From assembly GCF_000378205.1 (NCBI RefSeq), contig NZ_KB899421.1:1-64000 (forward strand): DNA of 64,000 nucleotides, written 5' to 3'. The notes under the pieces are model-generated. The model was not told where the DNA came from. It saw only the letters and a program-made list of their open reading frames with translations, and ran no database searches. Below are positions 35,401-43,828 of the stretch, piece by piece (positions within the stretch are counted from its first letter, which is position 1; every line of letters starts with the position of its first letter). Made by a program: the position numbers and the translations under genes. The DNA comes from Sediminispirochaeta bajacaliforniensis DSM 16054. GTDB lineage: Bacteria > Spirochaetota > Spirochaetia > DSM-16054 > Sediminispirochaetaceae.

Positions 35401-36738
35401 GATCCTTCCTTTTCGGGAGCAATCTCCATCCAAGAGGCAAGGGCATCCAGCTCCCTTTTCCCGAACGAACTTTCTCTCTTTGATGCCTATGTGCGTATGA
35501 CCGATAAAGAGGTATCGCTCATTGCCGAGCCCATTCGATCGGGGAACGCCACCCTTGATGTTTCCCTCGGCCTGGTAATAGAACGATGGCTTCCCAGAAA
35601 TTATAGCATCACCATACGTCCGGAAGGAGAGAATGGTGTAAAAACCGAGTATGCTATTTCCGGAGGTGGCGTAGATGTAACCGGCTATACCCGCGGTATC
35701 TTCGAAATCTCAGGATCTGCTACAACCCTGAACCTCTCCGGTGATCTTGTCTTGAATGATGCCTCTATCACCTTGCAAAATAAGCAGAACCAAAAAACAA
35801 AGAGCAATCAGGAGACAAAACAACGAAGAAAGCGCGATTTCACTCTTGACCTGAAGATTACAAGCGGTAAACGAGTCGAATTCTTTTGGCCGACGATAAA
35901 CTTTCCTATTTTGAGAAGCTTTGCGGAAACCGAACAATCGGTCATCATCCGATTTGATTCGGCCGAACGTTCTTTCGGACTAAAGGGTTCCATAGGGATT
36001 CAAGGTGGAGAAATTTCCTACCTCCAAAGAAACTTCCTCATTACAAAGGGTGATATTGAGTTCAATGAAAACGCGGACCGTTTTGATCCGAGGCTATCTG
36101 TAGAGGCTGTCTTGCGTGAGATCGATGATGATGGTAAGCCCTTAAAAATCTATCTAACGGTGGATGATCAGCCTTTGAGTAAATTCGAACCAAAATTCAG
36201 CTCTGATCCTGCCATGAGCGATGCTGAAATCATTACAATTCTCGGAGCTTCGCTGCCGAGCAGGATCGGAAGTGAGGCCATAGACCTCACAACCAGTCTT
36301 GCCCTTACAGGTTCACTGGTAACCCAGCTGGGTATCATCGGGACCTTTGAATCCAGAGTCAAAGATGTTCTCAATGTTGATCTGTTTTCTATTCGGACCC
36401 AAATGATTCAGAATTTAATTATTGACAGGTTAGGCAGCGCCCTGGGAAATGAAGACTATGAAGGAAGCGATCTAAGTCAATACCTTGACAACACCACGAT
36501 CTTTCTGGGAAAGTACTTTGGCAATGATCTGTTTATACAGGGAACACTACAAATTCAGGCAAATCAGGTTACGGATCAAATTGTGAATAAAAACGATTTG
36601 TACATCAATTCCGAAATCAGCCTGGAGTGGAAAACGCCTCTTTTTCTTCTGGAATTGGCAATAGAACCGGATTTCGAGAATCCTATCGACACTCTTGACA
36701 ATACCAGTCTGGGCTTGTCATGGAGCTTTTCGTATTGA
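32452..36738 (+). CDS. tamB: TamB-like translocation and assembly module protein
   Basis: A protein of at least 1428 residues: N-terminal membrane anchor, a very long run of beta strands of the AsmA/TamB bridging type, and a C-terminal DUF490 domain with FWPTINFPILR, GIQGGEISYLQRNFLITKGDIEF and SDAEIITILG. TamB-family proteins span the periplasm as a groove and help outer-membrane assembly or lipid transport. The coordinate given is the first TTG, but the hydrophobic anchor begins upstream (SIKLHTIAVFLFLVAATTALFF), with the frame open to at least 32398 and no ATG, GTG or TTG there. The true start may be a rare codon such as ATT 32407 after AAAGGG. It lies 27 bp before bamA. Confidence 0.88.
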   Translation: MVAATTALFFPLQRRLDTLMESWQRQTIAAVEKRFGYTINYERIRPTILVRLEIFNARMSDGSDTLLSLQRLSVKYNIIRLLRGDIEGAVSKIILVNTTLHIDAEKDSKLLSIFSSDKPQSKTSLTAAPSPRLPSVPDLTIRGNNVNIDYSSSRFSLSVENLFFSLQGGQSPHFSSRGRITFSLKGAEQASIATPFQALITAEGTWKSSDTAGVTIGLRDLQSPFMTIPTVRFHASLDGETLIVEKAADRIPLDLSLRHDFSESATQLEILSEAFVPSSFLSLRGDYDSINPWLRNSYSGKMEVRYDKNHSRLTYSTDMAAQLRYISGVELPFPLNHHVQIAATGDEKGMKIDLLRVTSSDMDFRLSGTALFSPLVFDLDFDIGRLAIDENLISGKGRLSYNRDGLVLTSDHISYNDIKLSKLETWLSFDSAGSSDFSLRMTVPDENSDKQGHIAAEGEFRWKDSFYLESSLSIQSVPLANFYSELQRRGVEIPSFLPPPYLDMDGFFSTDKKRLSYSVVGLRITDGSADHYLSLSGAGTLDEHTIRNFDLRWGDYVAGGSSTFYIRDQALLAESDITVNQISYGFTAYYNFGKSLVLSGDHGSRLIARFKDDGLYLAAEADAFPLPIKLKEAADLSFSLHGRYRSPSSWRLVVDTFRFTSFFAFEGSGSIGNNAAFLTNISYQREGAPLRGSISASYPDNSPLKAQGWVSLSDPKNEETYLGAFSLDPNGFSANFDIQNAPLSRFTIKKPQGKISGKLIAKGPYRDPDFSVDLALAEGQQADKPLELEVRAEKKGSELQLKYGRGRFGNHIFQKISGLLMLNDGHITLSGEYRPYYQKKLQSVGFLLEGQTAPVNRLSALADIAQSPLSMGVTLDPILTSDGTMDSQHYELKKEEGTISVTGGPQEAINGYYRKGGDFYLGLSDPLPIVGNVNGHLVEKEISADISLESADLSLLDGIADIGFFALHDGRAEGSLHIEGSINDPSFSGAISIQEARASSSLFPNELSLFDAYVRMTDKEVSLIAEPIRSGNATLDVSLGLVIERWLPRNYSITIRPEGENGVKTEYAISGGGVDVTGYTRGIFEISGSATTLNLSGDLVLNDASITLQNKQNQKTKSNQETKQRRKRDFTLDLKITSGKRVEFFWPTINFPILRSFAETEQSVIIRFDSAERSFGLKGSIGIQGGEISYLQRNFLITKGDIEFNENADRFDPRLSVEAVLREIDDDGKPLKIYLTVDDQPLSKFEPKFSSDPAMSDAEIITILGASLPSRIGSEAIDLTTSLALTGSLVTQLGIIGTFESRVKDVLNVDLFSIRTQMIQNLIIDRLGSALGNEDYEGSDLSQYLDNTTIFLGKYFGNDLFIQGTLQIQANQVTDQIVNKNDLYINSEISLEWKTPLFLLELAIEPDFENPIDTLDNTSLGLSWSFSY

Positions 36739-36765
36739 TAATGATGACTATGCTAAGGAGTTTTT

Positions 36766-39309
36766 ATGCGATTTAAGCGCCTTCTCTCAATACTGTTGAT
36801 TCTTACTGCCGTAACACTTAACCTTGCGGCACAATCATCCGAATCGTGGTATCTCAACAAGCCGATTGAAGATATTCGTTTCGAGGGCCTTTCTCATGTC
36901 AAACTTTCGGATCTTAAAGGTATCACACAGCAATACGTGGGAGAGGCTTTAACCGAAGGTCGCCTGATTGATTTGCAGAGTAAACTTTACGCCCTCAATT
37001 TTTTTCAACGCTTTTCTGTAGATGCGGAGGAGGGGCGCAATGGAAAGAACAGCGTTGTTTTGGTGCTTACCGTTACAGAACGGCCCATTGTTGATGAGAT
37101 TATTATCGAGGGAAATAAGAAGGTCCGAACCGGTGAGATCCTCGATGCGGTGCAATTGAAGCGGGATGATATTGTTACTACGGTAAAGATCAAGGCCGAT
37201 GAAAAGGCCATAGAGGAGCTTTATCGGGGAAAGGGTTATCCCGAAATATCGGTATCCTCCAGTACGCAGCTGAATGAAGCGACGAACACCATGAAAGTGA
37301 CCTTCACGGTTGCCGAGGGAAGTCAGGTACGGGTTCAGGAGATCAGATTTTCCGGAAATGAATTTGTTTCAAGTGATACGCTGCGCGGAAAACTGACATC
37401 AAAAGAACGGTCTCTCTTTTCCAGTGGGATCCTGAAAGAAGCCTCCCTTCAGCAGGATCGTTCGGCCATCGAACGTTTCTATCGGGAACAGGGGTACATC
37501 GATGCAAAGGTCGTAAATATCGGCAAGGAGGTTGCCTCCGTTGAAAACGGAAGACAACTCATGATCCTGACCTTTTATATCAATGAGGGAAGACAGTGGA
37601 AATTCGGGGGCATCACGTTCAACGGGAATCAGTTGTACTCAGACGATGAGCTCGGCACCTATATAAGGCTTGAACCGGGAGACGTAATCAATTATCCGCT
37701 TTTTCAGGCCGATCTTGCCCAGATTTCCGACCTTTATTTCAATGACGGCTATATTTTCAATGCCATCGTACCTAAAGAAAATCGTAACGAACAGGAAGGA
37801 ACCATAGATTTTCTTCTCAACATCACGGAAAAGGGACGAGCCCATATTGAAGATGTCATTCTCAAGGGCAATGAAAAGACAAAGGATTTTGTTCTCTATC
37901 GGGAAATTCCTCTCGAGACTGGTGATGTATTCAGCAAGGATAAGGTACTCCAGGCAATGCAGAACCTGTATAACACGGGTCTGTTCTCCGCGGTCTCTCC
38001 CGAAACCCCATATGGCAGTGCAGAGGGGTTGATGGATCTTGTCTTTACGGTTGAAGAGGCAAGGACGACCGATATTCAGTTCGGGATCACCTTTACCGGC
38101 GGAGTGAGTGAGTATCCCATTGTCGGTTTTCTCCAGTGGACCGACCATAATTTCAGAGGTGCGGGACAGGAGCTTTCCATAGGGGCGCAGGTTTCAAATA
38201 GTGAACAAAGTATCACCTTCGGTTTCAGCGATAACTGGCTTTTTGACAAACGTTTTTCGGGTGGTGTCAATTTTTCTTTCGCGCATAACCTCTACGACAA
38301 TGTACTTCAGGATGCCGAAGGGCCCACGTTTACGGAAGAACAGTACGATAATGATGAAGCGGCTCCCGATCCCTACACCTCCCGCGAAGAGTATGAGAAT
38401 GCCATCGACGACGGCAAATCGATCGATGATGCCTATCTGATGAAGTATGACCAATGGAAAATCAGTTTGGGAGCCAACGGGGGCTACACCTTTCATACCG
38501 ATTATGGAAGGGTCGGCCTGCAAAGCGGTTTGACTTCTTCCATCAGTTACGTTGACTACGACCCTGATCTCTATACACCATACAATCCCTCCATCAGAGA
38601 AAACCTACATACCTGGCTTCTGACGAATAAACTCTGGGCCAGCGTCAACTGGGATACCCGTGACTATATCTACAGTCCAACCAGGGGAGGCCTCTTGAGC
38701 GAAACCCTCACGTATACCGGAGGCCTTTTATTCGGAAGTACTCATTACATTAAGACACAGACAAAAGCTCAGAGGTTTTTACAACTCTTCGACATTCCAG
38801 TGGGAAAGGAGTGGAGTTTTCGTACCATCCTCGCCGCCCAAAGCAACTTATCGTTTATTCTTCCCCAATGGTACTACGATTCGGACACAGGAGAGTGGAC
38901 AAGCGGAGTGCATGCATCCGATAGTCAATTGCTCTATACCGATGGTATGACCATTGCCAGGGGATGGGATATCGATAAGGGAAACGAGGCACTCTGGGAT
39001 AACTGGGTTGAACTAAGAATTCCCATAAGCGAAAAACTACTTTGGTCGGACCTCTATTTCAGCACCACCGGTGTATGGGACGATCTCGATATGTTTCCCG
39101 AAATGGGAATCGAGGATTTCAAGTTTTCCATGGGAGGCGGTATCAGGCTTATTATTCCCGGTTTACCCTTGGGACTCTACCTGGTCAAAACCTTCAGTTT
39201 TGATGAGGGAGGTAATGTTCAGTGGGATGGAGGACCTATTTTTTCCGATCCCGATGATGACACAAAGGGGCTGAAGCTGGTACTCTCTCTTACGACGGGA
39301 CTCTTTTAG
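36766..39309 (+). CDS. bamA: Outer-membrane protein assembly factor BamA
   Basis: An 847-residue Omp85 protein: signal peptide (1-22), five POTRA repeats (about 30-420, marked by IRFEGL, IIIEGNKKV, IRFSGNEF, ITFNGNQLY and VILKGNEKT) and a C-terminal 16-strand barrel (about 430-847) ending in Phe as expected for an outer-membrane signal. The barrel carries MTIARGWD where most members have the lid-lock VRGF/Y. A long acidic loop (about 525-560) is inserted in the barrel and is likely surface exposed. It folds and inserts outer-membrane proteins. Its stop overlaps the Shine-Dalgarno of the Skp-like gene. Confidence 0.96.
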   Translation: MRFKRLLSILLILTAVTLNLAAQSSESWYLNKPIEDIRFEGLSHVKLSDLKGITQQYVGEALTEGRLIDLQSKLYALNFFQRFSVDAEEGRNGKNSVVLVLTVTERPIVDEIIIEGNKKVRTGEILDAVQLKRDDIVTTVKIKADEKAIEELYRGKGYPEISVSSSTQLNEATNTMKVTFTVAEGSQVRVQEIRFSGNEFVSSDTLRGKLTSKERSLFSSGILKEASLQQDRSAIERFYREQGYIDAKVVNIGKEVASVENGRQLMILTFYINEGRQWKFGGITFNGNQLYSDDELGTYIRLEPGDVINYPLFQADLAQISDLYFNDGYIFNAIVPKENRNEQEGTIDFLLNITEKGRAHIEDVILKGNEKTKDFVLYREIPLETGDVFSKDKVLQAMQNLYNTGLFSAVSPETPYGSAEGLMDLVFTVEEARTTDIQFGITFTGGVSEYPIVGFLQWTDHNFRGAGQELSIGAQVSNSEQSITFGFSDNWLFDKRFSGGVNFSFAHNLYDNVLQDAEGPTFTEEQYDNDEAAPDPYTSREEYENAIDDGKSIDDAYLMKYDQWKISLGANGGYTFHTDYGRVGLQSGLTSSISYVDYDPDLYTPYNPSIRENLHTWLLTNKLWASVNWDTRDYIYSPTRGGLLSETLTYTGGLLFGSTHYIKTQTKAQRFLQLFDIPVGKEWSFRTILAAQSNLSFILPQWYYDSDTGEWTSGVHASDSQLLYTDGMTIARGWDIDKGNEALWDNWVELRIPISEKLLWSDLYFSTTGVWDDLDMFPEMGIEDFKFSMGGGIRLIIPGLPLGLYLVKTFSFDEGGNVQWDGGPIFSDPDDDTKGLKLVLSLTTGLF

Positions 39310-39318
39310 GAGGATACA

Positions 39319-39882
39319 ATGATGAACTACATAAAAGGCAGAACGCAGAAAGCGGTTTTCCTGATTACACTTATGGTGATGGCTTTGTGGGGAGGGACCA
39401 GTGCCCTTGTAGCCGAAAAGCTGACCATGGTTGCGGTCGTCGATCTGACTAAGATTGTCAGCGACTATTTCAAAGAATCTACCGAGTGGCGGGAGATTGA
39501 TGAGCTGACCAAAAAAATGGAAGAAACGGTTCGTCAGAGGATGGATGAAATCAACGCCCTCAAGCAGCAGAAGATTGAAGCTGAGAATGCAAACGATGAT
39601 CTCCTCGTTCTTAAACTTGAGGAACAGATCAGAAAAAAACAGGAATATCTGCAAGAGTACAACAAGATCATGTCGGATAGGATACAGAGCAAAAAAGAAA
39701 ATTTGCTAACAAGTTCGGATTTCTCCAGAGAGATCATCAAGACGGTCCAGTACATAGCGGAAAGTGAGGGATATTCCATCGTTTTCAGAAAAAAAGATCC
39801 TAATATTCTCTATTACAATTACGAAGTCGATATCACCAATAAGGTTCTGGACCATCTCCGCAGGACCGCCGGTTCCCGATAG
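39319..39882 (+). CDS. OmpH/Skp-family periplasmic chaperone
   Basis: A 187-residue exported protein with a signal peptide (about 1-32), then the short strand MVAVVDLTKIVSDYF, a long charged coiled coil (about 60-135) and a closing strand region (SEGYSIVFRKKDPNILYYN). This is the Skp layout, a trimer with tentacle-like arms that holds unfolded outer-membrane proteins on their way to BamA. There are tandem ATGs at 39319 and 39322 behind AGGAGG. The position next to bamA supports the call. Confidence 0.88.
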   Translation: MMNYIKGRTQKAVFLITLMVMALWGGTSALVAEKLTMVAVVDLTKIVSDYFKESTEWREIDELTKKMEETVRQRMDEINALKQQKIEAENANDDLLVLKLEEQIRKKQEYLQEYNKIMSDRIQSKKENLLTSSDFSREIIKTVQYIAESEGYSIVFRKKDPNILYYNYEVDITNKVLDHLRRTAGSR

Positions 39883-39897
39883 CAAAGCCTTTTAGCC

Positions 39898-42483
39898 ATG
39901 GCCTCGGAAACCCCCATGATGCAGCAATACCGGAGCCTCAAAGAGAGGCACCGGGATGCTGTTCTCTTTTTTCGTCTCGGTGATTTCTATGAGATGTTTG
40001 AACGGGATGCGGCAGAGGTGTCGGCCATTCTCGGACTGACCCTTACAAAGCGGAACGGGTTACCGATGTGTGGAATCCCCTACCATGCCGCCGGCACCTA
40101 CATCCCCAGACTCCTTCGGGCCGGAAGGAAGATCGCCATCTGCGAACAGATTGCACTTCCTCAAGGCGGGAAAGGGATCGCGAAGCGGGAAGTGGTGGAA
40201 GTCATCACTCCAGGGACCGTTGTCGATGAAGATTTCCTTGATCGGGGAAGGAACAACTATCTTGCTTCCCTGGGACAGATAGAAGGGGCCCTCTCATTTT
40301 CTTATATCGACCTTTCCACCGGTGAGTTTGCGGTAACACTTCTTGGAAAGGAAAACCGCTTCGAAAAGCTGCGCAAAGAGCTTGCCAGATTACAGCCGTC
40401 CGAGTTACTGGTTCAGGAAAGTCTACTCGAAGATGAACCGGAGACGGCCCGAATTTTGGAAGAGCGGCAGATTCTGATAAACCGTTATCCCGACTGGTCC
40501 TATGACCTTGGTGACAGTGAAGCCCGCCTGCGCAGACTTTTTGGTGTAACTAACCTTAAGGGGTTCGGCATCCTTCCTGATGACCATGCCGTTTACTCCT
40601 GTGGTACGCTCCTGGGGTATTTATCCGAGACGGCACATGACCATCTTCGTCACATAAGTTCGATAGTGCGTTATGAAGAGAGTGATTTCGTCGGTCTTGA
40701 TGAATCAACTCAGCGAAATCTGGAAATCGTTTCAAATATGCGTGACGCCTCCAGTGCGTATACACTTTTCCAGGTTTTGGACAAAACACGTACGGCTCCC
40801 GGTGCAAGAACGCTGAGAAGCAGGCTTCTGCATCCTCTTCGGGATATGAAGGCGATTACGCTCCGACTGGATAAGGTGGAGGAACTCTACAGAAACCAGA
40901 TGGTCCTTTCGTCACTACGAAAAAAGCTTTCCGGAGTCCTTGATCTGGAGCGACTTTCGGCCAGAATCGCTCTTGGAAAGGCACATGCCAAAGACCTTGC
41001 TGCAGTTGCTTCCACGAGCACTGTTATCCTCGAAATCGACCAAGAATTCGGGGAGATGAGGGTTCCCGACTCATGGATGCTAGCCCCGGAGATCCGTTCC
41101 GCTGCCGGAGAACTGGCAAAGGAACTGCGCAGGGCAATCTGCGATGATCCCTCGGTACTATTGACCGAGGGGAATATGATACGGGAGGGTTACAGTGAGG
41201 AACTTGATCGCCTCAGGTTGCTAAAGCGAGATAGTCGTAAGGTTTTGGCAGACTACCTCGAAGATGAAAAGAACAGGAGTGGAATCGCCAACCTAAAAAT
41301 CAAATACAATAAGATTATTGGACATTTTATTGAGGTTACGAAGGGAAACTTATCACTCGTTCCCGAGCATTTCATTAGACGTCAGTCTCTTGTAGGTGCT
41401 GAACGCTTTACCACCGAACGGCTGGGGGAGCTTGAGACGGAACTAAACAGTGCATCGGAAAAAATGATCCAGTTGGAAAAAGAACTTTTCCTTTCTCTTC
41501 GAGAGTCCTGTGCCAGGCGTCTTCCCTTGCTTCACACCCTTGCCGAGTATATCTGCGATATCGATTTTTTTCAGGCCCTTGCCTATGCGGCAACCATCCA
41601 CGGTTATGTACGGCCGGACATTAATACCGGCAACGATATCGTCATACGGGAAGGACGGCATCCCGTTGTAGAGGCGGGACTTAACGCCGGAGAATTCATC
41701 CCGAATTCCATCGATATCGGGGCAAAGAAAAGCTTCGCATTGATAACAGGACCCAACATGGCCGGTAAATCGACCTACCTCAGGCAGACGGCCCTCATTG
41801 TTCTGATGGCCCAGTGCGGTTCCTTCGTTCCTGCAATGGAAGCTAATATTGGTATCGTCGATAGAATTTTCTGTAGGGTTGGGGCCTCAGACAATCTTGC
41901 ACGAGGAGAGTCGACCTTTCTTGTTGAAATGAATGAAACGGCCTATATACTCAGGACCGCGGGTGAGAAGAGCCTCGTTATCATGGATGAGGTCGGTCGG
42001 GGGACCAGTACGACCGACGGCCTTGCAATTGCATGGGCTGTCTCCGAAGCACTCATTGAACGAAAGACAAAAACCCTTTTCGCAACCCATTTTCATGAAC
42101 TAAGCGAACTTCAACAAGATTCGATACAAAAACTTCGCCTTATGGTCAAGGAAGAGGGAGATCGGGTGATCTTTTTAAAGAAGGTCGAAGAGGGGTGTGC
42201 TGCCGGTTCCTACGGTATCCATGTCGCTTCTCTTGCCGGTGTCCCGGATCCCGTTCTTTCCCGAGCCAGACAGATTTTGGCTGAACTTGAACATAGGGAT
42301 CGTCCGATTCCCAAAGGGATGGCCCCTCAAAAGGGACCGCAAAAAAGTGATCTGCTTTTCAATGAAACCGAATTGATCGAAAGTGAGATTATGAGTATTG
42401 ATCTCGACAGCTTAACGCCGAAAAAGGCCCTTGATATTTTGTATCGATGGAAAGAAGAGCTTGGTTCGGGAAGAATGAAGTAA
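39898..42483 (+). CDS. mutS: DNA mismatch repair protein MutS
   Basis: An 861-residue mismatch sensor. It has N-terminal domain I with the mismatch-reading FYEMF motif, connector, lever and clamp domains, then the ATPase with Walker A GPNMAGKST, Walker B VIMDEVGRGTST and FATHFHEL. The C-terminal tail is short. It starts at ATG 39898, 15 bp after the Skp-like gene, so mismatch repair is transcribed with outer-membrane assembly. Confidence 0.97.
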   Translation: MASETPMMQQYRSLKERHRDAVLFFRLGDFYEMFERDAAEVSAILGLTLTKRNGLPMCGIPYHAAGTYIPRLLRAGRKIAICEQIALPQGGKGIAKREVVEVITPGTVVDEDFLDRGRNNYLASLGQIEGALSFSYIDLSTGEFAVTLLGKENRFEKLRKELARLQPSELLVQESLLEDEPETARILEERQILINRYPDWSYDLGDSEARLRRLFGVTNLKGFGILPDDHAVYSCGTLLGYLSETAHDHLRHISSIVRYEESDFVGLDESTQRNLEIVSNMRDASSAYTLFQVLDKTRTAPGARTLRSRLLHPLRDMKAITLRLDKVEELYRNQMVLSSLRKKLSGVLDLERLSARIALGKAHAKDLAAVASTSTVILEIDQEFGEMRVPDSWMLAPEIRSAAGELAKELRRAICDDPSVLLTEGNMIREGYSEELDRLRLLKRDSRKVLADYLEDEKNRSGIANLKIKYNKIIGHFIEVTKGNLSLVPEHFIRRQSLVGAERFTTERLGELETELNSASEKMIQLEKELFLSLRESCARRLPLLHTLAEYICDIDFFQALAYAATIHGYVRPDINTGNDIVIREGRHPVVEAGLNAGEFIPNSIDIGAKKSFALITGPNMAGKSTYLRQTALIVLMAQCGSFVPAMEANIGIVDRIFCRVGASDNLARGESTFLVEMNETAYILRTAGEKSLVIMDEVGRGTSTTDGLAIAWAVSEALIERKTKTLFATHFHELSELQQDSIQKLRLMVKEEGDRVIFLKKVEEGCAAGSYGIHVASLAGVPDPVLSRARQILAELEHRDRPIPKGMAPQKGPQKSDLLFNETELIESEIMSIDLDSLTPKKALDILYRWKEELGSGRMK

Positions 42484-42510
42484 TTTCTCTACTTTCTGCA
42501 TATAGGGTAT

Positions 42511-43257
42511 ATGGACCCTCTTCTTATCGAGGCCTTGCAGCTCTTGTTTCCGTCGCAATGTCTTCTGTGTGGAAGACCCTACATCCCCGATATCTTCCCA
42601 CACCACGGAGGAGAACGGTGGGCTCCCGTTCCTCTCTGCCGGACGTGCTTACAGGAGTTGGAACAGGAATTACTTGAACAGGGATGTAGCATCTGCGGAA
42701 GTCCCCTCGTCTCGGAGCAAACTATTTGTATGAGCTGCAGAAGACATTTTCCTTCCCTTCCGTCTTTTCGTTCCAATAGACCCCTTTTCCTCTATCGGGG
42801 AAAGGCAAAAGAACTGCTTCGCTGGTATAAGTTTAAGAACCGACGAGATCTCGCGCCGCTCTTTGCCTATTTTTTTGCCCAACGGGTCATAAAACCATTT
42901 GGAAGCCAGATCACCCTCGTTCCTGTTCCCTTCAGATCGGCAGGAAAGCGCAGCAGGGGCTGGGACCCTGTGGAAACAATCTGCCGCATTCTTTCCCATC
43001 ACTATGGCTACAGCGTGGCATATCTTCTCAAAAGACGTGGCAATCGTCAGCAAAAGCAGATGACCGCTGCCGAACGAGAGGGAAATATGCAAAAGGCTAT
43101 TGTTATGAGACGGCGAAGGAGTCACCTTTCAGCCGAGTCCCATTATCTTATCATTGACGATGTTATGACAACCGGCGCAACGCTCCAGGCGTGTGCCGCG
43201 GCTCTCAGAGATAGCGGGGCAGAAAAAATCTCGGCAACGACCATAGTGGTGGATTGA
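42511..43257 (+). CDS. comF: ComF-family phosphoribosyltransferase-like protein
   Basis: A 248-residue ComF/GntX protein. The N-terminal part has Cys pairs (CLLC, CRTC, CSIC, CMSC) forming one or two zinc fingers, and the C-terminal part is a PRTase fold with the PRPP loop LIIDDVMTTGATL and VPVPFRSAGKRSRGWD. In competent bacteria ComF supports DNA uptake at the inner membrane; in others its role is not known. It is the last gene of the tamB run. Confidence 0.9.
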   Translation: MDPLLIEALQLLFPSQCLLCGRPYIPDIFPHHGGERWAPVPLCRTCLQELEQELLEQGCSICGSPLVSEQTICMSCRRHFPSLPSFRSNRPLFLYRGKAKELLRWYKFKNRRDLAPLFAYFFAQRVIKPFGSQITLVPVPFRSAGKRSRGWDPVETICRILSHHYGYSVAYLLKRRGNRQQKQMTAAEREGNMQKAIVMRRRRSHLSAESHYLIIDDVMTTGATLQACAAALRDSGAEKISATTIVVD

Positions 43258-43282
43258 CTATTATCATGTGTGCTGTTATCTT
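43254..43282 (+). promoter_or_regulatory. Candidate promoter for the rimP-nusA-infB operon
   Basis: TTGACT (43254-43259) overlaps the comF stop, followed by a 17-bp spacer and TATCTT (43277-43282). It would start a short leader that runs straight into the terminator at 43311-43336. Confidence 0.4.
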
Positions 43283-43310
43283 ATATCTAACATTTCAGCA
43301 TGCGGTCTGG

Positions 43311-43336
43311 AAGGAGTCGAAAGCGACTCCTTTTTT
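43311..43336 (+). terminator. Intrinsic terminator in front of rimP (possible attenuator)
   Basis: AAGGAGTCG (43311-43319) pairs with CGACTCCTT (43324-43332) around a 4-base AAAG loop, followed by TTTT continuing the T run. Only 18 bases separate the end of the T run from the rimP GTG, too few for a promoter, so the operon must be transcribed through this hairpin. Confidence 0.85.
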
Positions 43337-43354
43337 ATTGCGGGAAAAAAGAAC

Positions 43355-43828
43355 GTGGAATACTTTTCAAAACATCAGCAAGGTCCCCTTACCGGGGAGC
43401 TTGAGCCAATTATTGAAGGACTCGGCTATAAGACGGTGGAAGTTGCCGCAAAGAAAACCGGTTCACGCCATCATGTTTCCGTCATTATCAGCGGTGGAGA
43501 CTCCGGTATAGGTTTGACGGACTGTGAGAAGGTGCATAAAGCCATTCTTCCCCGACTTGAAATTCTCCTTGATGATAGGGATATCTATGTAGAAGTCTCA
43601 TCACCGGGTATTTCAAGGAATCTGAAATGTGGTGCCGAATTTGGCATATTTGTTGGTTCGCTTGTGCGCCTCCTTTTGGAAGGAGAAAACGAGTGGATTG
43701 TCGGACGAATCATGAAATCCGACGAACGAAAGGTTGTCATTGAAATGTCCGATGGGAAGAAAGAAGATTACTTGTACGACACGATACGTAAAGCAAAACT
43801 TGTGGATATACAGGAGGCAAAGAAATAG
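43355..43828 (+). CDS. rimP: Ribosome maturation factor RimP
   Basis: A 157-residue two-domain protein needed for late 30S assembly. The N-terminal alpha/beta domain (ELEPIIEGLGYKTVEV, LTDCEKVHKAI, DIYVEVSSPGISRNLK) is followed by the Sm-like C-terminal barrel. I take GTG 43355 as start, just after the terminator, with GGGA upstream; the frame extends through the hairpin but that part shows no conservation. It is followed without gap by nusA. Confidence 0.9.
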   Translation: MEYFSKHQQGPLTGELEPIIEGLGYKTVEVAAKKTGSRHHVSVIISGGDSGIGLTDCEKVHKAILPRLEILLDDRDIYVEVSSPGISRNLKCGAEFGIFVGSLVRLLLEGENEWIVGRIMKSDERKVVIEMSDGKKEDYLYDTIRKAKLVDIQEAKK

